A DNA stretch of 33,742 nt from Bacteroidota bacterium (GTDB taxonomy: Bacteria > Bacteroidota > Bacteroidia > Bacteroidales > JAIFNL01). Position numbers and translations under genes: made by a program. Within the stretch, counting starts at the first letter, position 1. Each line of letters opens with the position of its first letter. The DNA is taken from positions 1 to 33,742 of the forward strand of contig JAIFNL010000119.1 in NCBI GenBank assembly GCA_020047755.1, given 5' to 3'. The notes beneath the pieces are model-generated. The model saw only the letters and a list, made by a program, of their open reading frames with translations, made no database searches and had not been told where the DNA came from. Positions 17,956 through 26,423 of this stretch are shown here, in pieces.

Positions 17956-19008
17956 ATGAACTTTTTCAGATACAATAAAGAATTTCAATTGGAAAATGGA
18001 AGCAGTTTGCCCGAAATTCAAATAGCTTATCATACTTACGGACAACTAAATACAAAGAAAACAAATGTAATTTGGATTTGCCACGCATTTACCGCCAACT
18101 CTGATGCACTTGATTGGTGGGACGGCTTAGTAGGTGAAAATAAACTCTTCGATGTTGAAAAATATTTCATTGTTTGCGCCAATATTTTAGGCTCGTGCTA
18201 CGGAAGTACTGGTCCTTTGTCAATCAACCCATTAACCGGAAAAGGCTATTATCGCGATTTTCCACAAATAAGCACGCGCGACCTGGTAAATGCTCATGAG
18301 CTTTTGCGCAAAGAATTACAAATAACTAAAATTCATACAGTTATAGGTGGTTCGGTTGGAGGGCATCAATCCATCGAATGGGCAATTATGAAACCCGAAG
18401 TAATTGAAAATTTGATACTTGTAGCAACTAATGCCAAATTTTCGCCTTGGGGAGTTGCCATTAGCGAATCACAACGCTTGGCAATAGAAGCCGATGCTAC
18501 TTTTTTTGAAGACCGACCAGATGGCGGACAAAAAGGATTGAAAGCTGCTCGCTCTATCGCACTTTTAAGTTACAGAAATTCAAAAGCTTACAATACAACT
18601 CAAGCTGAAAAAGACGACAACAAAACGAGCAACTACCGAGCTAGCTCGTACCAACAATATCAAGGCGAAAAATTAGTAAATCGCTTCAATGCTTATTCGT
18701 ACTATACAATATCAAAAGCACTTGATAGTCATAATGTTGGACGAAATAGAGGAGGAATAGAAAACGCTCTTTCGCTCATTACTGCACGAACTCTCATAAT
18801 TGGCATCGACAGCGATATTTTGTTTTTGCCCGACGAACAAAAAACAATGCACAAATACATAAAAGGCTCTGAATTACACATGATTGAATCCGATTTTGGT
18901 CATGATGGTTTTTTAATTGAATACGAAAAAATTCAAACTATTATCTCAAATTTTTATGCAACAAAAAAAAAGCATAGAAATTTAATTTTTTCTGAATTTG
19001 TAAATTAA
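17956..19008 (+). CDS. metX: Homoserine O-acetyltransferase (MetX)
   Basis: I place the start at ATG 17956 (MNFFRYNKEF, 350 residues). An in-frame TTG at 17905 lies inside the intergenic hairpin and is unlikely. This is an alpha/beta-hydrolase-fold acyltransferase of the MetX family. It has the nucleophile elbow GGSVGGHQ with Ser133, Asp287 in IDSDILF, and His316 in GHDGFLIE as the catalytic triad, plus ANILGSCYGSTGP, typical of MetX. It would acetylate homoserine with acetyl-CoA to give O-acetylhomoserine, the substrate of MetY next door. Acetyl versus succinyl specificity is inferred from the family and the MetY partner. The last residues (KKKHRNLIFSEFVN) extend slightly past the usual end. 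Confidence 0.95.
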   Translation: MNFFRYNKEFQLENGSSLPEIQIAYHTYGQLNTKKTNVIWICHAFTANSDALDWWDGLVGENKLFDVEKYFIVCANILGSCYGSTGPLSINPLTGKGYYRDFPQISTRDLVNAHELLRKELQITKIHTVIGGSVGGHQSIEWAIMKPEVIENLILVATNAKFSPWGVAISESQRLAIEADATFFEDRPDGGQKGLKAARSIALLSYRNSKAYNTTQAEKDDNKTSNYRASSYQQYQGEKLVNRFNAYSYYTISKALDSHNVGRNRGGIENALSLITARTLIIGIDSDILFLPDEQKTMHKYIKGSELHMIESDFGHDGFLIEYEKIQTIISNFYATKKKHRNLIFSEFVN

Positions 19009-19059
19009 TTTTTAGAATCTTAAACATAAAATACTAAAAAAATAATAATAAATCTAAGC

Positions 19060-20241
19060 ATGAAAAACAAACAAACTATTGGACTTTTTGGTTTTGGAGT
19101 TGTAGGTGAAGGGCTTTTTCAAGTATTAAAAGAAACTCAATTCGAAAATGCCGAAATTGTAAAAATCTGCATCAAACAAAAAGACAAAAAAAGAACTATT
19201 TCGCCGGAATATTTCACGACCAATTCTAATGAAATACTTGATAATGAAGAAATAAACTTAGTAGTAGAATTAATAGATAATGCCGAAGATGCCTACGAAA
19301 TAGTAACAACTGCCTTAAAAAAAGGGAAAAGTGTAGTTTCTGGTAATAAAAATATGATAGCCAAACACTTACCGGAATTAATAGAGCTGCAAAAGAAACA
19401 CAACGTAGCTTTGCTTTACGATGCTTCTGCTTGCGGTAGTATTCCTATAATCAGAAACTTAGAAGAATATTACGACAATGATTTACTTCAAGCCATAACC
19501 GGAATATTAAATGGCTCATCAAATTATATTTTGTCCAAAATTTTCAACGAAAATATGGATTACCACGTTGCTCTCAAACAAGCACAAGATTTAGGTTTTG
19601 CAGAAAGTAATCCGGTGTTTGATGTGGAAGGCTATGACTCTCTTTATAAATTGTGCATCATTACGGCACACGGTTTTGGTACTATTATCAAACCCGAAGA
19701 GGTTTTAAACTACGGAATATCAAACATTTCGGCAAGCGACATAAAATACGCTCGCGAAAAAGGGTTCAAAATCAAACTTGTAGCACAAACTTTAAAGCTT
19801 GATAATAAACATGTTACCCTTTTTGTACTTCCCAAGCTTGTTAGCCCTGAAGAATATATTTATAACGTTGAAAATGAGTTCAATGGCGTTGTAATAGAAG
19901 GAAAATATTATGACAAACAATTTATGTTTGGCAGAGGAGCCGGTGCATTTCCTACAAGTTCAGCCGTTTTGTCGGATATTACAGCTCGAACGCACAATTA
20001 CAAATACGAATATAAAAAAATAAACAGAGATTCGAACTTGCAATTCACAACAAACACCGAAATTAAAATCTATTTAAGGTATGCTAATGTTGTAGATTTC
20101 AGCCACTTTGAGTTTGAAAGCATTTCTGAAAGATATTCGAGCAAAGAATTTAACTACGTGGTGGGCAAAATAAAGCTAACTAACTTAATGAGTTTAAGAG
20201 CATTGTTGCCTAAGATTGATGTTTTTCTGGCTGTATTATAA
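19060..20241 (+). CDS. hom: Homoserine dehydrogenase (stand-alone)
   Basis: This 393-residue NAD(P)-dependent enzyme has the Rossmann motif GFGVVGEG (11-18), the family segments SGNKNMIA (catalytic Lys97), YDASACGSIPII (120-131) and GILNGSSNYIL (148-158), and AESNPVFDVEGYDSLYKL. Within that last motif Glu190, Asp193 and Lys197 fit the substrate-binding and catalytic residues. It also has GAGAFPTSSAVLSD. It reduces aspartate semialdehyde to homoserine. It is not fused to aspartokinase, unlike the ThrA-type enzyme frequent in this phylum. Its place 51 bp behind metX, under the SAM-I riboswitch, suggests a methionine-dedicated isozyme. The C-terminal ~70 residues look like a short ACT-like tail, but I cannot confirm an allosteric site. 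Confidence 0.93.
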   Translation: MKNKQTIGLFGFGVVGEGLFQVLKETQFENAEIVKICIKQKDKKRTISPEYFTTNSNEILDNEEINLVVELIDNAEDAYEIVTTALKKGKSVVSGNKNMIAKHLPELIELQKKHNVALLYDASACGSIPIIRNLEEYYDNDLLQAITGILNGSSNYILSKIFNENMDYHVALKQAQDLGFAESNPVFDVEGYDSLYKLCIITAHGFGTIIKPEEVLNYGISNISASDIKYAREKGFKIKLVAQTLKLDNKHVTLFVLPKLVSPEEYIYNVENEFNGVVIEGKYYDKQFMFGRGAGAFPTSSAVLSDITARTHNYKYEYKKINRDSNLQFTTNTEIKIYLRYANVVDFSHFEFESISERYSSKEFNYVVGKIKLTNLMSLRALLPKIDVFLAVL

Positions 20242-20262
20242 AAGCTAATTTATTAAAAATCA

Positions 20263-20299
20263 ATAGGTTTGACAACTTCATAAAAGTTGCCAAACCTAT
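20263..20299. terminator. Hairpin between hom and the convergent aminotransferase gene
   Basis: The arms 20263-20278 and 20284-20299 pair at 15 of 16 positions. The single A-C mismatch on the plus strand becomes a G-U pair on the minus-strand RNA. It sits 21 bp past the hom stop and 12 bp past the stop of the minus-strand gene, so it can serve both. The arms resemble the metY-metX hairpin (TTTGGCAACT / AGTTGCCAAA). Confidence 0.7.
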
Positions 20300-20310
20300 A
20301 TATTTAAAAT

Positions 20311-21789
20311 CTAAAGTTTAAACCATTCTTTAAAATCTTCGCATGTTTTCTTTGCATAAGTTTTATGAAAAAATTCACCCAAATTCTTGTCAAAATAATA
20401 ATCTTCTTTCCAAACATCAACATTATCAATCACTTGCTTGATAGCATCGAGAATAAAATAAAGTTCGTCATTGGTCATTGTTGGGTGCAACGAAAGGCGT
20501 ACCCAACCCGGTTTTAAGGTCAAATCTCCGCTTTCTATTTTACTCGAAATACTTTTGGATTTGAACAAATCTACATTGAGCAAAAAATGACCGTAAGTGC
20601 CTGCACAAGAGCAACCTCCACGTACCTGAATGCCAAAATAATCGTTGAGCAATTTCACTACCAAATTATGATGAATACCTTCGATAAAAAACGAAAAAAC
20701 ACCAATTCTATTTGTATGTTCCTCTGCTAAAATATGCAGTTTTTTAAATTTTTTAAGTTCGGTAAAAGCTATTTCAATAAGCTCATTTTCACGCTTGTGT
20801 ATATTTTCACAACCCATTTGTTCTTTCAATTCTATCGCCAAAGCAATTCTAATGGCTTGTAAAAAACCCGGTGTTCCGCCATCTTCACGCGTTTCTATGT
20901 CGTCAATGTACGAGCGTTCGTTCCAGCGATTTGTCCAACGCACAGTTCCGCCTCCAGGGTGGTCGGGTATTTTGTTCTTATACAGCGATTTATTAAAAAT
21001 CAAAACGCCCGAACTTCCCGGACCTCCTAAAAATTTATGAGGTGAAAAGAAAATAGCATCGAGGCTTTCCATTGGGTCGGCAGGGTGCATATTTATTGGT
21101 ACATAAGGCGCAGAAGCAGCAAAATCGACAAAACAATAGCCTCCATGCTCGTGCACAATTCGCGCCAATTGATGATAATCGGGCTGAATGCCTGTAACAT
21201 TTGAACATGCCGAAAAAGCACCTATAATTAGCTTTCTATCAGCATATTGCTTAATAGTTTCTCTGAATTTGGTATAACAAACCTGCATGTTGTCGTCAGG
21301 CTCCAAAATAACCACATCGGCTATGGTTTCATTCCACGAAGTATGGTTAGAATGGTGCTCCATGTGGGTTACAAACACCACAGGACGGTCTTTCTCCTCC
21401 AAATTGATGCTTGGATAGTAATCGAAGATGCGTTCGGGCACTTTCAAACCAATAATTCGTTGAAATTTGCTCACTGCACCCGTCATTCCGTTGCCAGTAG
21501 CAATCAAAACATCATTGCAAGAAGCATTTACGTGTTTTTTAATGATTTTTTGCGATAAATGATACGCGTGAGTCATAATTGTACCCGTTTCGCTTGCTTC
21601 GGAATGCGTATTTGCCACATAAGGACCAAATACATTTTTAATTTTATCCTCAATCGGAGCATAAAGTCTGCCGCTTGCAATCCAATCGGCATAAATTATT
21701 TGTTTCTCGCCAAAAGGTGATAAAAAAGTAGCATCAATTCCAATAATATTCTCTCTGAATTTTTGAAAATAAGTTTCTAACTGTGTCAT
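20311..21789 (-). CDS. Class V aminotransferase / cysteine desulfurase-like PLP enzyme
   Basis: This 492-residue fold-type I PLP enzyme of the NifS/Csd superfamily has YADWIASGR near the N-terminus, THMEHHSNHTSWNE with the His that stacks on PLP (142-154), VDFAASAPYV with Asp222, and FFSPHKFLGGPGSSG with the Schiff-base Lys252. A Cys-rich VRGGCSCAGTYGH (389-401) occupies the place of the mobile catalytic Cys loop of cysteine desulfurases. This makes sulfur or selenium removal from cysteine/selenocysteine plausible, but the loop differs from IscS/SufS and no Fe-S scaffold gene is nearby. The protein is longer than SufS (about 400 residues). It is convergent with the methionine operon. Substrate unknown. 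Confidence 0.85.
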   Translation of the reverse strand: MTQLETYFQKFRENIIGIDATFLSPFGEKQIIYADWIASGRLYAPIEDKIKNVFGPYVANTHSEASETGTIMTHAYHLSQKIIKKHVNASCNDVLIATGNGMTGAVSKFQRIIGLKVPERIFDYYPSINLEEKDRPVVFVTHMEHHSNHTSWNETIADVVILEPDDNMQVCYTKFRETIKQYADRKLIIGAFSACSNVTGIQPDYHQLARIVHEHGGYCFVDFAASAPYVPINMHPADPMESLDAIFFSPHKFLGGPGSSGVLIFNKSLYKNKIPDHPGGGTVRWTNRWNERSYIDDIETREDGGTPGFLQAIRIALAIELKEQMGCENIHKRENELIEIAFTELKKFKKLHILAEEHTNRIGVFSFFIEGIHHNLVVKLLNDYFGIQVRGGCSCAGTYGHFLLNVDLFKSKSISSKIESGDLTLKPGWVRLSLHPTMTNDELYFILDAIKQVIDNVDVWKEDYYFDKNLGEFFHKTYAKKTCEDFKEWFKL

Positions 21790-21991
21790 TTGTTGATAAT
21801 TGTAAATAATGCAATTTATAAATAAATTTGAATTGCGTTTGTTTTTAATTTCCTTTTTTATGAAAACTAAAAGTTTAGAAAACGCCTCAAAATTAAATAT
21901 TCTAACGGATTTTTAACAACAAGTAAAAAAATAAGTTTCAAAAATTGGTGTTAATTAATTGATTTTCAGAAATTAATATTTCAAAAAAATA

Positions 21992-23056
21992 TCAAAACCA
22001 TTTGTTCTTTCTAAAAAAATAAACCATAACGGCTGAAATTAAAAGCATCACGCCCCATAAAAAAAAGTAACCATATTCAAAATTTGTTTCGGGAATATAC
22101 TTAAAATTAGTTCCATAAACACCCACAATAAAGGTAAGCGGGATAAAAAAAACAGAAAAAACAGTTAGCAATTTCATGGTGTCATTTAGCTTACTGCTCA
22201 CATTGGTATGATACACATTAAGTTGGTCAGAAAGAATGGCTCTATAACTTTCAAGCGACTCGTTGGCATGTTGAATGCTCTCTTTCAGGTCTTTAATATG
22301 TACCCATAAGTTATTGTTTATCAAATCGGAATCGAGTTTTTCTAAATTCAAAACAACCTCAAAGCAGGGCTTTATAATTTTTTGCAAGAAAATAATTTCA
22401 CGTTTGAAATAGTTAATTTCTTCAATTATAGACGATTGCATATTATCAATCAATTTTTCGTCGAGTGCTTCTATTTTTTCGCCTACACGACTTATAATAT
22501 AATTGTAATTTTCAAACACAGCATCAATAATTGCTACCGCCAAATAATCGGTGCCGGAAGAGCTGATTTTTTTTCTTCGCCGGCGAATTCTATCTCTAAT
22601 AGGCTCAAAAACAGAGCCTTGTGTTTCTTGAAAAGATAATAAAATGTTCTTTTTAATAATAAACGCTAAAAATTCGGAATGGTTCAATTCAGTCAACTCG
22701 TTGTAATGCAACATTCTAATGGAGATATAAATACAGTTATCGTATTCATAAATTTTAGGTCTGTTGTGAGGATTCATTACATCGGAAAGAATTAAAGGGC
22801 TGAGAGAAAACTGTTCCGAAATGTTTTTCATCAATTCAGAATCGTGCAAGCCATCAACATTGAGCCACGAAGTAGTAGAAGTTTTGTCGTATTTAACCGC
22901 CTGTTTTATATTATCTATTTTGCCTTCAAATAGGTTAATTTCATCATAATCCATTATTTTGAGGCTAATTTTATCGGTTTTTTTTGTGCCTCTAAAAATA
23001 AAGGCATCGGGCGACATTCCTACTTCTTCTTTATTGGCTTTTATAAAACGAGGCAT
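21992..23056 (-). CDS. corA: CorA-family divalent metal ion transporter with GTN signature
   Basis: This 354-residue protein has a long cytoplasmic N-terminal domain, helical from about 170 to 295, and two C-terminal membrane helices (about 297-314 and 329-347). It ends in a positively charged tail (FRKNKWF), as in pentameric CorA channels for magnesium and cobalt. The signature after helix 1 is normally YGMNF; here it reads VYGTNF (Thr316, codon ACT at 22111-22109). The pore-loop Asn317 is kept, but the Met is not. Substitutions in GMN often harm transport in studied CorA proteins, and variants occur in ZntB-like members, so ion selectivity is open. It lies 16 bp behind the RMD1-family gene and is probably co-transcribed with it. 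Confidence 0.9.
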   Translation of the reverse strand: MPRFIKANKEEVGMSPDAFIFRGTKKTDKISLKIMDYDEINLFEGKIDNIKQAVKYDKTSTTSWLNVDGLHDSELMKNISEQFSLSPLILSDVMNPHNRPKIYEYDNCIYISIRMLHYNELTELNHSEFLAFIIKKNILLSFQETQGSVFEPIRDRIRRRRKKISSSGTDYLAVAIIDAVFENYNYIISRVGEKIEALDEKLIDNMQSSIIEEINYFKREIIFLQKIIKPCFEVVLNLEKLDSDLINNNLWVHIKDLKESIQHANESLESYRAILSDQLNVYHTNVSSKLNDTMKLLTVFSVFFIPLTFIVGVYGTNFKYIPETNFEYGYFFLWGVMLLISAVMVYFFRKNKWF

Positions 23057-23072
23057 ATTTTATTCTATTTTT

Positions 23073-23846
23073 TTATACTAATTTTTCAAAAAACATATTT
23101 ATAATCTCCACCAAAATAAGCAAAATTATGATAATTTCGAGCAAATTGCTGCGCTTGTGTTGCATCAAATCCTTAAATAAATCTAAGTTTTCGTTTATAA
23201 TTCTCAAATTATAATCTACACTTCTGAAGCGGTTTTTGATGTCGAAAATTTGAGACAATCCATTATCTACTTTGCTCAAATACTCATCATTCCAAGCGGC
23301 TTCGGGCTGCTCAAATACATAAAGCTGCTCCACGATATTGTTTTTTACAATTAAGGTTTTGCCAATAAACTTCAGCAAAGTTTGATTTGTAATCATCAAA
23401 CGACCTTTTCTTTCCAACATTTTGGTGTAATTATTTGTTTCATCGAGCATTTGAATAGCTTGATTCAAAAAATAATCGAGTGCTACGGACTGACCAATAT
23501 TGAGCAAAATTATTTTAATTACCTCATCGTTAATTATCGACAAATGCGCCTCATTGTGCTCAAATTTATCCTTTTCGCTGGTTTTTTGTATAATAAAATC
23601 TTCTGAAAGCTTTTCTTTTAATGGATTGTTGCAATAAGACAATAAAAACTCGATGTGTTCCGAAATTTTTAACTCATCGTAACCGCAAAAAACAACTACG
23701 CCATAAGATAAAACATATAAATAACGGTCATTTTCATTGGTATAGTAAGCATCGGAAGTAGAATAAGAGTGCAATTTACCCTCATAATTACTTTTAAATT
23801 GCTTTAAGTCAATTCCATCTGCTATTTGATATGCTTTTATTACCAT
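23073..23846 (-). CDS. RMD1/DUF155 family membrane-anchored protein
   Basis: This 257-residue protein matches the RMD1/RMND1 (DUF155, Sif2/Sif3) family. An N-terminal alpha/beta part includes YLYVLSYGVVVFCGYDE; a helical part includes LERKGRLMITNQTLLKFIGKTL and QPEAAWNDEYL; and FDIKNRFRSVDYNLRIINENLDLF precedes a C-terminal membrane helix (LLEIIIILLILVEIINMFF). This is the tail-anchored layout of the family. Eukaryotic RMND1 supports mitochondrial translation; no bacterial role is established that I know of. It lies 16 bp upstream of corA on the same strand, hinting at a shared membrane or ion-homeostasis job, which is inference. Confidence 0.85.
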   Translation of the reverse strand: MVIKAYQIADGIDLKQFKSNYEGKLHSYSTSDAYYTNENDRYLYVLSYGVVVFCGYDELKISEHIEFLLSYCNNPLKEKLSEDFIIQKTSEKDKFEHNEAHLSIINDEVIKIILLNIGQSVALDYFLNQAIQMLDETNNYTKMLERKGRLMITNQTLLKFIGKTLIVKNNIVEQLYVFEQPEAAWNDEYLSKVDNGLSQIFDIKNRFRSVDYNLRIINENLDLFKDLMQHKRSNLLEIIIILLILVEIINMFFEKLV

Positions 23847-23922
23847 AAATCTGTTTTGATTTAATTTAATGTAAGAAATTCTTTGAATTTAGTTTATATT
23901 AATCAAAATAAAATTTTCTCCC

Positions 23923-23967
23923 CGAGTTTCGCTGAGTAAAACGCAGAGTTCCGCAGAGTTTTTTTTA
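23923..23967. repeat. Short degenerate GCAGAGT-type extragenic repeat
   Basis: Three loosely repeated units, CGCTGAGT, CGCAGAGT and CGCAGAGT, spaced about 10-12 bp apart, lie in the spacer between the GH97 and RMD1 genes and are followed by a T run. The elements are more GC-rich than their surroundings. Similar CTCTGCG-type repeats are found between genes in other bacteria; no function is known to me. Confidence 0.5.
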
Positions 23968-24011
23968 CAAAAATAAATATAACTAATTAAGTATGAATTA
24001 TACTAAAACTA

Positions 24012-26084
24012 TTATTTTTTTAACATAAGACTAATAGCCAAACCACCGCCTTCGGCTAATTCGAAACGTTTTTCCATATCGCTTGTGATTTCCATTTTCT
24101 CAATATTAATTGCGGTAGGATTTTCTTTCCATTGCGAATCTTTAGCATCGGAATAAATAATAGCTTCGTATTTTTTACCTTTTTCCAAAAAGTCAAAATT
24201 GATAGTAATATACCGACTTTCTTCATCGGTTACGCAACCTAAAAACCAGTTTTTCGTTTCTCGCTCTTGACGTGCAATGCACACAAAATCACCTACTTCG
24301 CCATCTAAAACTTTTGTTTGCTCCCAATCAACTCCTACATCGCGAATGAACTGAAAAGCCGGTTTTCCTTCGTAATTTTCAGGCAAATCGCACGCCATTT
24401 GTATTGGGCTATAAATGACTACATACAACGCCAACTGTTGAGCTAAAGTGGTGTTAATCTGATTTTTATCGCTCACTTTGAATTTGAAAACGCCGGGTGT
24501 AAAATCAATTGGACCACCAAGCATGGTAGTGAATGCAATAATCGAAATATGCTCGGGCGGATTTCCACCGTCGGCAGCCCATGCGTTAAATTCCTGCCCA
24601 CGCAAGGCTTCGCGCGAAATGGCATTTGGATACGTGCGGCGCAAACCAGTTTCTTTTATTGGTTCGTGCACATCTACTGCTATTTTGTAGTTTGCTGCTG
24701 TTTCAAAAACTTTTTGGTAGTGATTTATCATCCATTGTCCGTGATGAAATTCACCTTTCGGAATTATTTTACCTACATATCCTGTTTTAACAGAATGTAT
24801 ATCAAGACTTTGCATGAATTTATAGGCAGTATCGAGCTGTTTTTCGTAAGTACGAGGTGCAGCAGAAGTTTCGTGGTGCATAATTATTTCTATTCCCTTT
24901 TCTTTTGCATACCGAACTACTTCTTTTATATCGTAATCGGGATAGGGAGTTACAAAGTCAAAAACGCCTTCGCGGTCTTCTCTGCCCCAAACTTCCCAGC
25001 CAGTATTCCAACCTTCTACTAATAAACCTTTTATATTGTTTTTGGCTGCAAAGTCGATGTAGTATTTTGCATTTTTAGTAGTTGCACCATGTTTTTTGCT
25101 TGCCATATCCCACGAAGATTTACCAACGTGCATTTCCCACCAAATTCCTACGTATTTCATTGGTTTAAAATAGCTTACATCTCCCAGTTTGTTCGGTTCG
25201 TTCAAATTAAGAATTAAATTTGATGCAATTAAATCTTTTGCCTTTTCGGTTATTTGAATGCTTCGCCATGGTGTTTTGAAAGGCAAAGCTCGCTTAACTG
25301 CATATCCTAAACGTTCTGAACCAACAAGTTGGCTTGTCATAGAAAGGTTCTTGGGGTCTATTTTAAGAGTCATAGAAGCATAGTTTAAAAGTGCCGCCTC
25401 GTGAAAACTCAAATGCAAGCCATCGGCATTGCGCATCGTAAAGGGCGTATGTACCGCATTATAAGGAATTTGTGAATGTCCCAAGCCGTGTCCTTCTTTT
25501 TTGGAAAGCGCATCAATTTCAGAAAATTTTGTGGTATTGTATAGATGCTCGTAACTTTGCCAATTTGCAGGAATCCACCAGCAAGTCGGGTCTTCGGTTA
25601 GTTTAAATTGTGTGTTTTCATTTAAAATAATCAATGAATCAACGCCTTTTTGTTCATGAATTTCGTAGCGAAAAGCAATTCCATCATCGTAAGCTTTGAA
25701 ATAAATAGACATTGTGCGTTTTCTTTTTCTTTCTTTTAATTTCACAACCACTTCATTGTAATTATTTTTCACAATTCGCTGTTCGCCCCAAGGCAATTCC
25801 CATTGCTCATTCACCGAATTTTTGTCGGCTCTAATTATTCTAAAACTGTCATTTAAAGCAGGTTGGTCTTTTAGTTCAAACCCCAAAGCCGAAGTATCAA
25901 TTACAAGTTTGTCTTTATACTTTACAAGATAATTGGGCGAACCATCACTTTTTAAAAAAAACTCGACCGAAATGTTGTTTGAAGGCGATTTTACCTCAAT
26001 AAACGTTTGTTCGGCTGTGGTACATGCACCTAAAAATACCAAAAAGAAAGCAAAAACGATTAATTTATTTAATTGCTTATTCAT
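24012..26084 (-). CDS. GH97 alpha-glucosidase lipoprotein (SusB-like, inverting type)
   Basis: This 690-residue glycoside hydrolase family 97 protein has a lipoprotein signal (LGAC, Cys21), an N-terminal beta-sandwich (about 28-290), a (beta/alpha)8 barrel (about 300-570) and a C-terminal beta domain. The candidate catalytic glutamates Glu405 (MHHETS), Glu474 (VDVHEPI) and Glu498 (RGQEFNAW) each sit 34 residues before SusB Glu439, Glu508 and Glu532 as I remember them, a constant offset. Glu179 (SYEH) fits a calcium ligand. The position of the nucleophilic Asp of retaining members reads SVKTGYVG, with no Asp, pointing to the inverting alpha-glucosidase group. It probably acts at the cell envelope on alpha-glucans. 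No susC/susD genes are near. Confidence 0.93.
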   Translation of the reverse strand: MNKQLNKLIVFAFFLVFLGACTTAEQTFIEVKSPSNNISVEFFLKSDGSPNYLVKYKDKLVIDTSALGFELKDQPALNDSFRIIRADKNSVNEQWELPWGEQRIVKNNYNEVVVKLKERKRKRTMSIYFKAYDDGIAFRYEIHEQKGVDSLIILNENTQFKLTEDPTCWWIPANWQSYEHLYNTTKFSEIDALSKKEGHGLGHSQIPYNAVHTPFTMRNADGLHLSFHEAALLNYASMTLKIDPKNLSMTSQLVGSERLGYAVKRALPFKTPWRSIQITEKAKDLIASNLILNLNEPNKLGDVSYFKPMKYVGIWWEMHVGKSSWDMASKKHGATTKNAKYYIDFAAKNNIKGLLVEGWNTGWEVWGREDREGVFDFVTPYPDYDIKEVVRYAKEKGIEIIMHHETSAAPRTYEKQLDTAYKFMQSLDIHSVKTGYVGKIIPKGEFHHGQWMINHYQKVFETAANYKIAVDVHEPIKETGLRRTYPNAISREALRGQEFNAWAADGGNPPEHISIIAFTTMLGGPIDFTPGVFKFKVSDKNQINTTLAQQLALYVVIYSPIQMACDLPENYEGKPAFQFIRDVGVDWEQTKVLDGEVGDFVCIARQERETKNWFLGCVTDEESRYITINFDFLEKGKKYEAIIYSDAKDSQWKENPTAINIEKMEITSDMEKRFELAEGGGLAISLMLKK

Positions 26085-26151
26085 AAAAAAATTCTGTTTT
26101 ATATTTAGTTATAAAATCCCTGATTAGGAACTTTTATTATAGTTTCAAAAA

Positions 26152-26257
26152 TCAAATAAGCACCAGTGCTTTTTTATTTTTGAGCAAAAGTTTTGCTATT
26201 TACTTATTTCTAAGCACTTGGCAAAAAAATATACAATTAATTTTGGTTTACTACTTA
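26152..26257 (+). repeat. Diverged interspersed repeat, copy 2
   Basis: This matches 15675-15781 in the same orientation, from AAGCACCAGTG through TTTTATTTTTGAG, ACTTGGCAAAA and GGTTTACTACTTAA. Within this copy AAGCAC/GTGCTT and AGCAAAAGTTTTGCT are palindromic, but the pairing is only partly kept in copy 1. It lies in the 339-bp spacer upstream of the GH97 gene. Confidence 0.6.
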
Positions 26258-26261
26258 AATG

Positions 26262-26269
26262 CAAAGTTA
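26262..26269 (-). promoter_or_regulatory. Candidate -7 element of the GH97 gene
   Basis: The minus strand reads TAACTTTG, matching TAnnTTTG, 178 bp before the start codon. No TTTG is seen about 19 nt further upstream, so this is weak. If it is used, the repeat copy at 26152-26257 lies in the leader. Confidence 0.3.
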
Positions 26270-26339
26270 GGCATAAATTTTAATTTATCGGATAATTTAA
26301 GTATTTATTTTTCCTTAAAATTTCAAACCAAATAGCTAA

Positions 26340-26389
26340 AAACTAAAAATGTTGGCACGAAAATTAAAGAATCCTCACGCCAACATTTT
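26340..26389 (-). terminator. Terminator of the S9 peptidase gene
   Basis: An 11-bp stem (26346-26356 with 26379-26389) with a 22-nt loop is followed on the minus strand by a T-rich stretch. It starts 35 bp past the peptidase stop codon. Confidence 0.65.
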
Positions 26390-26423
26390 AACAAACTGAT
26401 TTTATTAGATTTAACTCCGAAAA

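Noticed and set aside
24549-25022. A 157-codon plus-strand frame inside the GH97 gene
   Set aside because: It is antisense to conserved catalytic segments of GH97, and its product resembles no family.
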